This document shows positions 1 through 7,152 of a DNA stretch of 9,015 nucleotides, in pieces. The stretch's first letter is position 1; each line of letters opens with the position of its first letter. The DNA is taken from contig CALCMD010000052.1 of assembly GCA_937965795.1 (NCBI GenBank), positions 1 through 9,015 on the forward strand, read 5' to 3'. The position numbers and the translations under genes are program-made. The notes below the pieces were generated by a model. The model searched no databases and had not been told where the DNA came from. It was given only the letters and a program-made list of their open reading frames with translations. Source of the stretch: an uncultured Lachnospiraceae bacterium (GTDB taxonomy: Bacteria; Bacillota; Clostridia; Lachnospirales; Lachnospiraceae).

Positions 1-20
1 TATTATGTGATATAATAAGG
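1..20 (+). promoter_or_regulatory. Extended -10 promoter, cut by window start
   Basis: The window opens with TATTATGTGATATAATAAGG. It contains a perfect -10 hexamer TATAAT at 11-16, preceded by TG at 8-9 with one base between, i.e. an extended -10. The expected transcription start is near 23-24, about 160 nt before the large surface-protein gene. The -35 region is outside the window, so it cannot be judged. The same 20 bases occur in the promoter of the insertion sequence at 7413-7432. It may be the native promoter of the surface-protein gene or a remnant of another IS copy. Confidence 0.5.
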
Positions 21-183
21 ATGGTGCTTTTTATTTGTTTGAAATAAACGATATATAGCCAGTTTATTTAGAAGCAGATATAGCAGGAAAAAACAGGCGG
101 AGGGAGAAAATGCATGAAATGTTTTAGAGGAGGGTAGCCGGACAGAAGCAGGAGAAAATGAAATAACAAGAAGGAGGAAGAAC
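21..183 (+). promoter_or_regulatory. Purine-rich 5' leader with mini-ORFs
   Basis: This is the untranslated leader of the surface-protein gene if the promoter at 1-20 is used. It starts with a weak AT hairpin (30-36 with 42-48) and then becomes purine-rich. It has four Shine-Dalgarno-like stretches, near 99-105, 127-134, 150-154 and 171-177. Two tiny reading frames follow such motifs: 110-127 (M-H-E-M-F-stop) and 158-166 (M-K-stop). The second ends 17 bases before the main start. No B12-box-like core, T-box or other recognisable riboswitch was seen. Whether the mini-ORFs are translated or regulatory is unknown. Confidence 0.35.
171..177 (+). promoter_or_regulatory. Ribosome binding site of the surface-protein gene
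   Basis: AAGGAGG lies six bases before the ATG at 184. This strong motif with ideal spacing fixes the start, and the encoded N-terminus is immediately a classic signal peptide. Confidence 0.85.
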
Positions 184-261
184 ATGAAGAAAAAAATGAA
201 ACGTATTCTGGCGGTAGTTGTTACCTTTGTCATGCTTCTGGGAAGCCTGCCGGTATATGCT
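184..261 (+). other. Signal peptide coding segment
   Basis: Residues 1-26 show a lysine/arginine-rich n-region (KKKMKR), a hydrophobic core rich in V, L, M and F, a helix-breaking G-S-L-P, and an AxA-like VYA cleavage site before AGGDAE. This directs Sec export. The cleavage site is predicted by eye. Confidence 0.88.
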
Positions 262-3200
262 GCCGGAGGAGATGCGGAGCGGACAGGGAATGATGAGAGC
301 GCGTCGTTCTGGCTGCAGGAGTATGATCTGAATAGCGGGCTGGAGACCGACAAGGCATGGTATCCGGACGAAAGCGGGTTGATTGAAGTACCGCTTCTGG
401 ATCGGACAACGAAAAATAACAGCCCTCTTCAGAGCTATACGGAATACGGCATAGCTCTGAAGGACGTGAATGGACTGGATGCATATAACCTGTATCTGGA
501 TTTTAACGGCATCCGGGAAAACAGTGATTATGATTACAGCACAACGAACTATGGAACCTTTGGTATTTCCGCTGATTTGAAAGCCGCTCTGGACAGCGCG
601 CTCAGTCAGCAGGGATCTGCAGAGTTCAAGATTGAGTATGAGGGCGCAACCTATACCGTACGCCTTTTGAACGAGCATGATCAGGGAGAACAGCCGGAAG
701 AGCCAGATCAGACAGAGGCTGTACAGCATGTTATAGAGCTCATCAATGCCATCGGAGAGGTAACTAAGGAAAGCGACGATGCCATTAACGCAGCCCGGGA
801 GGCCTATGACAGTCTGACATCAGAGGAGCAGGGACAGGTTTCCAATTACGATGTTCTGGAGGCGGCCGAAGAGGCATATAAAGCCCTGCTGGGCGGCGTG
901 GTAGAGATTTATGACGAGAACGGGCTGCGGGAAATAGCGGCTGACGGAAATTACCGTCTTATGTCTGATATCGAACTGACGGCGCCGTGGACACCAGTCA
1001 GCGGCTTCGCCGGAACCCTGGACGGGAACGGCCATGTAATCAGCGGACTGCAAATTTCCGGGGCCGGTTTCTTCTTTTCCACGGAGAAAGGCGCCGTGAT
1101 ACAGAACCTGGGACTGGAAGGTACGGTAAATCATCCCGGCTACAGCCCGGCCGGCGCACTGGTGGGGCGGGCAAACGGCTCAACGACCATCACCGGCTGT
1201 TATACGAATGTGGCGGTAACGGCGGATTCCATGGAGCATGTGGGCGGAATCGTAGGTGAAGCCCGGGCAGCCTGCGTAATCGAAAACTGTTATTCTCTGG
1301 GAACATTGACAGGAGGAACCAGCTTTGCTTACGCGGGAGGAATTATCGGAAGAAACGGAAGCGCGGAAACGACGGTCAGCAACTGCTATACCACTGCGGC
1401 TAAAGCGGTGGGATATTCCGATGCCGCGCCGGGAAGCAATAACTACTGCGCGTCCGGAGACGATGCGTACGCGTCACAGATCCCGAAGGATATGGATGAA
1501 TTTTTAAGCGCTCTGAATAACGGAGGAGACGCCTATAAAGCAGGAGATGCCGGCGGTCTCGGTTATCCGGTGCTGTCCTGGCAGGGTGCGGCAATTTCAG
1601 ATGATGAAGCGGCGGCAGCGGCAGTGGAAGCGCTGATCGATGCCATCGGAGAGGTGACAGCGGAGAGCGGGGACGCCATCGATGCGGCCCGGAAAGCGTA
1701 CGACGCCCTGACAGACGGGCAGAAGGCGCTGGTTTCAAATTATGAAACGCTGACCGCGGCGGAGGAGGCTTACGCAGCCCTGGACGAGGAACCCCAGTCT
1801 TCCGTGAAAGTATATTATGTACTGCCCGACGGCGATCCGCAGGAAGTCCAGGCGGGTGATACCGTCTATATCGCCCCGGAATATGCAAGCGGACAGGTAC
1901 AGCTGTATTATGAGGGCGTGCCGGCGGAAGAGTCCAGTATGACCGGTATGCGCTTTGGAGACAGTAATTTCTACCGGGTGGGAAACAGCCTGTACTTTAC
2001 GGATGCGGCGGTTTCCTCAAAAGTAGACGTCGTACATTACAACAGCAGCTATCAGGTCGATAAGGTGTATTTCAGCTTTGCGCTGATCCGGGAAGACCCG
2101 GATATTGCGAAGGATCCGTCTGTAACCTACCATCAGGACTCGGAAAACAGAAGCATTACGCTGGATAACGGGTACCGCTTTGCCATTCCTGTGGGAGATA
2201 CCGGAAAATTCAGCTACCAGAACGTGGCAGACGCCAGTGAATGGGTTTCTTCCAATCCGGAGGTGGCAGAGGTACAGTCGGCTGGCACCCTGACAGCCGT
2301 GGGTGCGGGTGAAACGAAGGTTTCTCTGAATAACGCAGAAGGAGAGGCTATTTACAGTTATACCGTAGAAGTTGCGGACCTGAAAGTTTATTATGAGAAC
2401 AGTGATACCGGTGAAAAGACGGAAATAGAGAATGGCTCCACATTCACCATCCCAACTTCCGGAAGCGGAAAGGTCGTGATGGAGGGCTATACGCCGGGAG
2501 CCGGAAAAATGACGATATGGGATGTGCTGGACGAGGAAAGCTGGAATAAAGGCGTGGGCGTAGGTACCTATACCGGAGATATAACTGTGACGTCGCCGGA
2601 TACCGTAGAGGTCGCGTTAAAGGGCTCCAAGTCTCCCTATCTGACCGGTACCTATGATTTTATCCTGTTCCGTTTTAAGCTGCAGGCCGTCGCCTATGAG
2701 ATAGAGGAGCTCCGGGTGAATATCAATGATGAGACTGTAGCTGACGGAGGCAAATGGACACTGGAAGGCAGCGCGTCCGTAGAACTTGCAATTTCCGGAA
2801 AATACCAGGGGACAGAAAAATTTGTCAGCCTTTCCAGAGCGGATTATGAGATCCAGGGCAATGACCGGATGGAGATTTCTGTCTACGACAGCGGTACGTA
2901 TGTTGAATTTACCGAGCCCGGAGAAGGCGATCTGATAATAACATACGGCGAGGGGAAAACGCACACGATCCATATGGAATCTACATATGTCCCGATAGAA
3001 AGCATGAAGCTGGAGCTTCCGAAAACCTTCCCGCTGCACCGGCTGAATTATGCCCTTGGAAATGGCGATAACTATCAGGGACTTCAGCAGAATATACTGA
3101 ATGCGGCCCTGACCGTCACTCCGGCAAATGCAAGCTATATCCATGACGTACAGTGGAGCAGCAGCGATGAAACAATAGGAGAGTGGTGGAATACTTTTGA

Positions 3201-6200
3201 GAATGGAATCATCGGCCATAATGCGGGAACGATAACGGTTACCGCATCCGTGCAGGATGGAGAGAATCCCGTTTCCGCAAGTGACGATGTGACTTTTTAC
3301 TGGGAGCATCCCATTGAAAAACTGGAAGCCGGGGAAGACGAGCTGACGATCCAGGTAGGGGAGCAGGCATCCCTGCCCATCGTTTATACCCCGCAGCAGC
3401 CGTCCCAGGCCCTGATCACCTGGACCCAGGAGGGCGACGGAGAAGTAGAAGTGACCCGCGGGGTGAACAGCGAGTACGACTGGTTCTCCAATACCAACTA
3501 TTATGTGACGGGCGTAAAGGAAGGAACCGTTACCATTACAGGAACCCCGGCTGCGGCTGCCGAGGGTACAAGCCCGTCCGTGACATTTACCATTCATGTG
3601 GGAAGCGGCGGAGAGAAACCGGTGCTTCCGGATACCACAGAGCTTGTAAGCACCTGGAAGGCGTCTATTCAGAAATATTATGAAGGTTCCGAACCGTCCT
3701 GGACATACGGGATGGAGTGGAACATCATCGCTCTGGAGCGTGCCGGTATCGACATGGGAGTGGATAAAGAGGCTTATCTTGCTTCTGTAAAGGAGGAGCT
3801 GGCAGACGAGTACGGTGATCTGACGGCTGACGGAAAGCCCACGGATCTGGAAAGAACAGCTCTGGCTATGTATGCCCTGGGACTCGACCCCAGAAACATT
3901 GAGATGGAGGACGGAAGTACAGTAGACCTGATCCAGTGGATACTGGACAGCGAGAGGATCAGCGAAGGCACCAATGAGGCGGCTTACGCATTGCTGGCGG
4001 TAGATGCAAATGCAGTAAATATTCCAGAGGGAAGCCGATGGAACCGGGATACGCTGATGGAGGAGCTTTTATCCTTCCAGGCAGATGACGGAAGCTTTGT
4101 GCTTTCCAAACCGGTGTCCGGAACAGGCTCCATAGATATGACGGCCATGTCCTTGCAGGCCCTGTCCAGATATACAGACCGGGAGGATGTGCAGGCGGCT
4201 GTCGATAAAGCGCTGGACTACCTGAAGCGCAATATTAACATGGGCGACTACGGTACGGTAGAATCCAACGACCAGGTAATCCTGACGCTGCTGATGCTGG
4301 GCATCGCCCCCTCGGATGATGACAGTGGATTTACGTCCTGGGGCGCGAATATTTTCACCGCGACAGATGAGTACAGAATCGAAAGCGGCGGTTTCGCCCA
4401 TACGAAGGGCGGCGCCGTAAATGAAATGGCTACGCAGCAGACCCTTCTGGCCGTAGCGGCCTGGGAGAGATTCGCGGCAGGAGAAAACGATATCTATGAT
4501 ATGACCGACGTTATGGGCGGTGAAGAGCCGGAGGAAGCGCAGGCAGTTATAGATCTGATTGATCAGATCGGAACCGTGACCCTGGAGAACCGGGAGGCTA
4601 TTGAAGCAGCCCGGAACGCATATGACGCGCTGACAGAGGAGCAGCAGAGCTATGTGACGAATTACAGCGTTCTGACAGCGGCGGAGGCGGAGCTGAAAGC
4701 CCTTGAAGAGCAGGCGGCGGCGGACGCCGTAACAGAGCAGATCAACAGCCTGCCGGCGGCAGACGCGCTGACACTTGAGGATAAAGCAGCAGTGGAGGCG
4801 GCGCGCGAGGCCTATGAAGCGCTGACGGATGCACAGAAACAGTATGTGACAGAAGAGACGGTGACAGCTCTGGAAGAGCTTGAAAACAGAATTCAGGAGC
4901 TGGAAGATGCGGAAGAGCCGGAACAGGCGTACGTGACAGTCGCCATAGAAAAATTCACCATCGGCCAGGGTTATCTCGTTGAGCCTGTCCTGGTGGAAAT
5001 CACAGAAGGCGAATCCACGGCGCAGATCCTTGACAGGGTTTTGGGTGAAAACGGCCTTCGCTATGACAATACAGGAAGCGTAGACAGCAGCTTCTATCTT
5101 TCCTGGATTCTGGATGAGGCAGGAAGCCTGACGGCAGAGTTTCCGGAGATTTCCCTGAAGCACGCGGAAGAACAGGGCATTAAAATTACAAATCCCAGAA
5201 GAAGAGCCACGCTGGGTGAATTTGACTATACCAATCATCAGTCCGGCTGGATGTATACGCTGAACAATGATATGCCGAATGTGGGCATGAGTGATACGGA
5301 GCCGAAAGACGGAGATGTGATCCGGATCCGTTTTACGGCGATGAAAGGGGATCTCTGTTCCGGAAACGGTTACGTGGACGATCCGTTTGTACCGAATGTG
5401 AACGGCGACAGTATTACGAAGCTGCTGGCGGAATTTAACGGCAGAGAGGATAAAGAAGAGCTGCTGGAGTACGCAAATGTGCAGAAAGCCTACGAAGGCG
5501 CGGTAGCGGCCATCAGCGACATTACCTGCGAACAGACGGCTGTGGATGCGGCGGAGCAGGCCCTGAGGGATGCAATTGCAAATCCCTCCAATCCGGAAGA
5601 ACCGCAGATACCGGAGGAAGCGCAGGCAGTTATCGATCTGATTGAAGAGATCGGAACCGTGACTCTGGATAGCCGGGAGGCTATTGAAGCAGCCCGGAAC
5701 GCATATGACGCGCTGACAGAGGAGCAGCAGAGCTATGTGACGAATTACAGCGTTCTGACAGCGGCGGAGGCGGAGCTGAAAGCCCTTGAAGAGCAGGCGG
5801 CGGCGGACGCCGTAACAGAGCAGATCAACAGCCTGCCGGCGGCAGACGCGCTGACACTTGAGGATAAAGCAGCAGTGGAGGCGGCGCGCGAGGCCTATGA
5901 AGCGCTGACGGGAAACCAGAAAGCGCTGGTAACTGAAGAGACTGTACAGAAGCTTGCAAATCTGGAAGCAAAGATTGCTGAGCTGACGGATGATGCAGAG
6001 GCAGCTGCAGAGGTGGAGCAGGAAATTGTATCTCTTCCATCTGCAGAAGAGCTTACATTGGAAGATGCTCCGGCTGTAAAAACTGCGAATGCGCATTATG
6101 AAGCGCTGACGGATGAACAGAAATCCTTGATTTCTGCAGACATTGTAGAAAAGTTACAGAAGGCCGTGGAACAGATGGCAATACTTGAAGAGCAGGCGGC

Positions 6201-7023
6201 CGATCAGGCGGCGGCGGACGCCGTGACAGAGCAGATCAACAGCCTGCCGGCGGCAGACACGCTGACGCTTGCGGATAAAGCGGCAGTGGAGGCGGCCCGC
6301 GAGACCTATGAAGCGCTGACGGACGCGCAGAAGCAGTATGTAACTGAAGAAACGATGGCTGTCCTGGAAAAATGCGAGAACAGGATTCAGGAGCTGGAGA
6401 GTGCTGAGAATCCGGATGGGCCGGATGTAACGCCGACCCCGACTCCAGATGAAGAGGTGACACTGACATACCAGAATTATCCGATATCTGTGACCGGAAA
6501 GGGCCTGAGCGGCTGGAAACTGAGACTGGAAGCCCTGACAGCTTTTGACAGTGATGTAAAGCTGATGCAGAAGGAAATTACCTCGAAGGAAGCCCTGATT
6601 CGCCTGTACAGTGCGGCTCTCTATAAGGATGGACAGGAAGTTCAGCCGGAGGGAGAGATCACCCTGAATATCCAGGTGGGCGAAAAATACAACGGAAAGA
6701 CTTTGAAGGTTCTGCATGTGGCAGATGGCAAAGTAGAAACGCTGACTGGGACAGTAACAGAAGGGGTTCTGAAAGTGACGGTGAGCACGCTGGGCAAGTT
6801 CGGCACAGTTGTGGACGCGTCTACAGTAAGCACTGGAGACACAGGAAACGGATCCGGCAGCGGTACAGGTTCTTCCACAGCTGGAGGCGCGGCGGGAACA
6901 GGAAGTGTCCAGACCGGTGATGAAACGGATCTGCTGCCGTATGTTTCGGCGCTGATTCTGGCGGTGGGCGCAGGCATTGTCCTCGCAGTGTTCAGCAGAA
7001 AAAGAAGCACGGCGGAAAAATAA
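184..7023 (+). CDS. Giant wall-anchored modular surface protein (toroid + DUF4430)
   Basis: Secreted, probably sortase-anchored protein of 2279 residues. Residues 1-26 are a signal peptide (MKKKMKR, hydrophobic core, cut after VYA). Residues 27-179 are an unassigned N-terminal domain. Helical modules of about 58 residues lie at 180-237 and 480-536. Residues 240-466 contain three GLUG-type motifs (GALVGR near 324, GGIVGE near 354, GGIIGR near 385), suggesting a beta-helix. Residues 538-1150 are beta-rich with Ig-like (Big_2-like) units near 680-720, 985-1030 and 1043-1140. Residues 1151-1442 form an alpha/alpha-toroid of the prenyltransferase/terpene-cyclase type (QADDGSF at 1299-1305, GGFA at 1402-1405, NEMATQQ near 1413). 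DUF4430 covers about 1582-1716 (GWMYTLNN from 1688). More helical modules flank it, up to about 2072. Then come a TPTPTP linker, a beta domain, a Gly/Ser linker, VQTGD at 2242-2246, a membrane segment and an RKR tail. Toroid plus DUF4430 resembles transcobalamin or intrinsic factor. Ligand binding is inference; no enzyme active site is evident. Confidence 0.93.
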   Translation: MKKKMKRILAVVVTFVMLLGSLPVYAAGGDAERTGNDESASFWLQEYDLNSGLETDKAWYPDESGLIEVPLLDRTTKNNSPLQSYTEYGIALKDVNGLDAYNLYLDFNGIRENSDYDYSTTNYGTFGISADLKAALDSALSQQGSAEFKIEYEGATYTVRLLNEHDQGEQPEEPDQTEAVQHVIELINAIGEVTKESDDAINAAREAYDSLTSEEQGQVSNYDVLEAAEEAYKALLGGVVEIYDENGLREIAADGNYRLMSDIELTAPWTPVSGFAGTLDGNGHVISGLQISGAGFFFSTEKGAVIQNLGLEGTVNHPGYSPAGALVGRANGSTTITGCYTNVAVTADSMEHVGGIVGEARAACVIENCYSLGTLTGGTSFAYAGGIIGRNGSAETTVSNCYTTAAKAVGYSDAAPGSNNYCASGDDAYASQIPKDMDEFLSALNNGGDAYKAGDAGGLGYPVLSWQGAAISDDEAAAAAVEALIDAIGEVTAESGDAIDAARKAYDALTDGQKALVSNYETLTAAEEAYAALDEEPQSSVKVYYVLPDGDPQEVQAGDTVYIAPEYASGQVQLYYEGVPAEESSMTGMRFGDSNFYRVGNSLYFTDAAVSSKVDVVHYNSSYQVDKVYFSFALIREDPDIAKDPSVTYHQDSENRSITLDNGYRFAIPVGDTGKFSYQNVADASEWVSSNPEVAEVQSAGTLTAVGAGETKVSLNNAEGEAIYSYTVEVADLKVYYENSDTGEKTEIENGSTFTIPTSGSGKVVMEGYTPGAGKMTIWDVLDEESWNKGVGVGTYTGDITVTSPDTVEVALKGSKSPYLTGTYDFILFRFKLQAVAYEIEELRVNINDETVADGGKWTLEGSASVELAISGKYQGTEKFVSLSRADYEIQGNDRMEISVYDSGTYVEFTEPGEGDLIITYGEGKTHTIHMESTYVPIESMKLELPKTFPLHRLNYALGNGDNYQGLQQNILNAALTVTPANASYIHDVQWSSSDETIGEWWNTFENGIIGHNAGTITVTASVQDGENPVSASDDVTFYWEHPIEKLEAGEDELTIQVGEQASLPIVYTPQQPSQALITWTQEGDGEVEVTRGVNSEYDWFSNTNYYVTGVKEGTVTITGTPAAAAEGTSPSVTFTIHVGSGGEKPVLPDTTELVSTWKASIQKYYEGSEPSWTYGMEWNIIALERAGIDMGVDKEAYLASVKEELADEYGDLTADGKPTDLERTALAMYALGLDPRNIEMEDGSTVDLIQWILDSERISEGTNEAAYALLAVDANAVNIPEGSRWNRDTLMEELLSFQADDGSFVLSKPVSGTGSIDMTAMSLQALSRYTDREDVQAAVDKALDYLKRNINMGDYGTVESNDQVILTLLMLGIAPSDDDSGFTSWGANIFTATDEYRIESGGFAHTKGGAVNEMATQQTLLAVAAWERFAAGENDIYDMTDVMGGEEPEEAQAVIDLIDQIGTVTLENREAIEAARNAYDALTEEQQSYVTNYSVLTAAEAELKALEEQAAADAVTEQINSLPAADALTLEDKAAVEAAREAYEALTDAQKQYVTEETVTALEELENRIQELEDAEEPEQAYVTVAIEKFTIGQGYLVEPVLVEITEGESTAQILDRVLGENGLRYDNTGSVDSSFYLSWILDEAGSLTAEFPEISLKHAEEQGIKITNPRRRATLGEFDYTNHQSGWMYTLNNDMPNVGMSDTEPKDGDVIRIRFTAMKGDLCSGNGYVDDPFVPNVNGDSITKLLAEFNGREDKEELLEYANVQKAYEGAVAAISDITCEQTAVDAAEQALRDAIANPSNPEEPQIPEEAQAVIDLIEEIGTVTLDSREAIEAARNAYDALTEEQQSYVTNYSVLTAAEAELKALEEQAAADAVTEQINSLPAADALTLEDKAAVEAAREAYEALTGNQKALVTEETVQKLANLEAKIAELTDDAEAAAEVEQEIVSLPSAEELTLEDAPAVKTANAHYEALTDEQKSLISADIVEKLQKAVEQMAILEEQAADQAAADAVTEQINSLPAADTLTLADKAAVEAARETYEALTDAQKQYVTEETMAVLEKCENRIQELESAENPDGPDVTPTPTPDEEVTLTYQNYPISVTGKGLSGWKLRLEALTAFDSDVKLMQKEITSKEALIRLYSAALYKDGQEVQPEGEITLNIQVGEKYNGKTLKVLHVADGKVETLTGTVTEGVLKVTVSTLGKFGTVVDASTVSTGDTGNGSGSGTGSSTAGGAAGTGSVQTGDETDLLPYVSALILAVGAGIVLAVFSRKRSTAEK
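721..894 (+). repeat. Helical module A1 in the surface protein
   Basis: Residues 180-237 carry the pattern IELINAIGEVT, AINAAREAYDSLT, VSNYDVL, AAEEAYKAL. The same pattern returns at 480-536, 1450-1509 and 1811-1870. It predicts short amphipathic helices and lies between the N-terminal domain and the GLUG region. Such modules are common in clostridial surface proteins and probably act as spacers. No ligand-binding role is visible. Confidence 0.7.
901..1581 (+). other. GLUG-type beta-helix domain segment
   Basis: Residues 240-466 include TLDGNGHVISGL near 279 and three GLUG-like motifs: GALVGR near 324, GGIVGE near 354 and GGIIGR near 385. The last two are each followed by an N-C-Y turn, and the first by G-C-Y. 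GLUG motifs occur in right-handed beta-helix regions of adhesins and IgA1-protease-type surface proteins. No protease HExxH motif is present here, so a structural or adhesive role is more likely. Confidence 0.7.
1621..1791 (+). repeat. Helical module A2 in the surface protein
   Basis: Residues 480-536 repeat the A pattern (ALIDAIGEVT, AIDAARKAYDALT, LVSNYETL, AAEEAYAAL). They separate the GLUG region from the Ig-like region. The DNA has diverged from the other copies, so this is an older duplication than the pair at 4528 and 5611. Confidence 0.7.
3634..4509 (+). other. Alpha/alpha-toroid domain segment (transcobalamin/prenyltransferase-like)
   Basis: Residues 1151-1442 consist of repeated helix pairs with conserved inner-helix patterns: ERTALAMYALGL, NEAAYALLAV, DMTAMSLQALSRY, SNDQVILTLLML and NEMATQQTLLAVAAW. 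The turn motifs QADDGSF (1299-1305) and GGFA (1402-1405) are typical of the terpene-cyclase/prenyltransferase fold. That fold is also the alpha domain of intrinsic factor and transcobalamin. The DxDD of class II cyclases and the zinc ligands of prenyltransferases are not apparent, so binding is more plausible than catalysis. Confidence 0.75.
4528..4905 (+). repeat. Helical modules A3-B1; first copy of the long direct repeat
   Basis: Residues about 1449-1574 hold an A module (DLIDQIGTVT, EAIEAARNAYDALT, YVTNYSVL) followed by a B module (AAADAVTEQINSLPAADALT, VEAAREAYEALT, ELENRIQELE). They separate the toroid from DUF4430. Bases 4528-4828 match 5611-5911 at an offset of 1083 bases (361 codons), and 4590-4828 is identical to 5673-5911. 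Confidence 0.9.
4927..5373 (+). other. DUF4430 (transcobalamin beta-domain-like) segment
   Basis: Residues about 1582-1730 show the DUF4430 pattern. It begins with a VTVAIEKF strand, continues with an STAQILDRVL helix, then the hallmark SGWMYTLNN (1687-1695) and PKDGDVIRIRFT. DUF4430 is related to the C-terminal beta domain of intrinsic factor and transcobalamin. Here it follows the toroid after one A-B helical spacer. Corrinoid binding is inferred, not shown. Confidence 0.78.
5611..5990 (+). repeat. Helical modules A4-B2; second copy of the long direct repeat
   Basis: Residues about 1810-1936 duplicate the A3-B1 block. The first 62 bases differ at a number of sites, then 239 bases (5673-5911) are identical to 4590-4828. 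After that the copies diverge sharply (TGNQKALVTEETV here against TDAQKQYVTEETV). The abrupt limits suggest recent duplication or gene conversion. Confidence 0.9.
5992..6400 (+). repeat. Helical modules B3 and B4
   Basis: Two further B-type modules. B3 (residues about 1937-2004; EQEIVSLPSAEELTLED, HYEALTDEQKSLI) is diverged. B4 (about 2009-2072; AAADAVTEQINSLPAADTLT, YEALTDAQKQYVTEETM) is close to B1 in protein and DNA but has several base changes. They extend the stalk between DUF4430 and the C-terminal beta domain. Confidence 0.8.
6904..7020 (+). other. Cell-wall sorting signal, VQTGD type
   Basis: Residues 2241-2279 contain S-VQTGD (2242-2246), a short acidic spacer, a hydrophobic segment of about 21 residues (LLPYVSALILAV and on), and a positive tail starting RKR at 2272. 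The arrangement is that of a sortase substrate, but the pentapeptide lacks the LP of LPXTG. It follows a Gly/Ser-rich linker typical of wall-spanning regions. The cognate sortase is not in the window. Confidence 0.8.
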
Positions 7024-7044
7024 AAAAACAGAAAAACAGTCAGA

Positions 7045-7088
7045 AGCCTCTGCCCGGATTCTGTCCGGGCGGGGGCTAAAAGGCTTTT
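7045..7088 (+). terminator. Probable terminator after the surface-protein gene
   Basis: A 14-bp stem (7045-7058 with 7064-7077, including a few G:T pairs, loop TTCTG) starts 22 bases after the stop codon. It is followed by AAAAGGCTTTT. The T-run is only four long and offset from the stem, so termination may be partial. AAGCC at 7044-7048 can also pair with GGCTT at 7082-7086 to close a larger hairpin ending directly at the T-run. Confidence 0.55.
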
Positions 7089-7107
7089 ACAGCAGGAGGT
7101 TGTAGAT

Positions 7108-7152
7108 ATGGCAGAAAACAGAGGACCGGCAGAATGGAGAGATAAGCTATGA
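7108..7152 (+). CDS. 14-codon ORF overlapping the next gene start
   Basis: The ORF encodes MAENRGPAEWRDKL. A strong AGGAGG at 7094-7099 lies eight bases before its ATG. Its TGA (7150-7152) overlaps the ATG at 7149 in an ATGA arrangement, the classic layout for translational coupling. It could be a leader peptide, a remnant, or chance. The peptide is not recognised. Confidence 0.35.
   Translation: MAENRGPAEWRDKL

Noticed and set aside
21..183. Cobalamin riboswitch in the leader
   Set aside because: It was looked for because of the transcobalamin-like domains. The leader is short and purine-rich and shows no B12-box-like core. One upstream of the window cannot be excluded.
124..729. 201-residue open frame on the minus strand reaching into the leader
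   Set aside because: It overlaps the start of the convincing gene at 184, has no family features, and reads as a shadow frame.
901..1581. IgA1-protease (M26) identity suggested by GLUG motifs
   Set aside because: No HExxH metalloprotease motif was found in the protein. GLUG repeats occur in many adhesins.
2617..3597. 326-residue open frame on the minus strand
   Set aside because: It is antisense to the Ig-like region, with no ribosome binding site or recognisable motif.
3634..4509. Functional squalene/terpene cyclase or prenyltransferase
   Set aside because: The fold motifs are present, but no clear DxDD or zinc-ligand set is. The protein is exported and wall-anchored, where such substrates are unlikely.
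4069..6096. 675-residue open frame on the minus strand
   Set aside because: It lies wholly opposite the surface-protein gene and mirrors its internal repeats. The product is Cys/Arg-rich without domains, so it is a shadow of codon bias.
4528..6400. Possible CRISPR array or tandem satellite
   Set aside because: The repeats are long, in frame, unequal in spacing, and encode protein modules.
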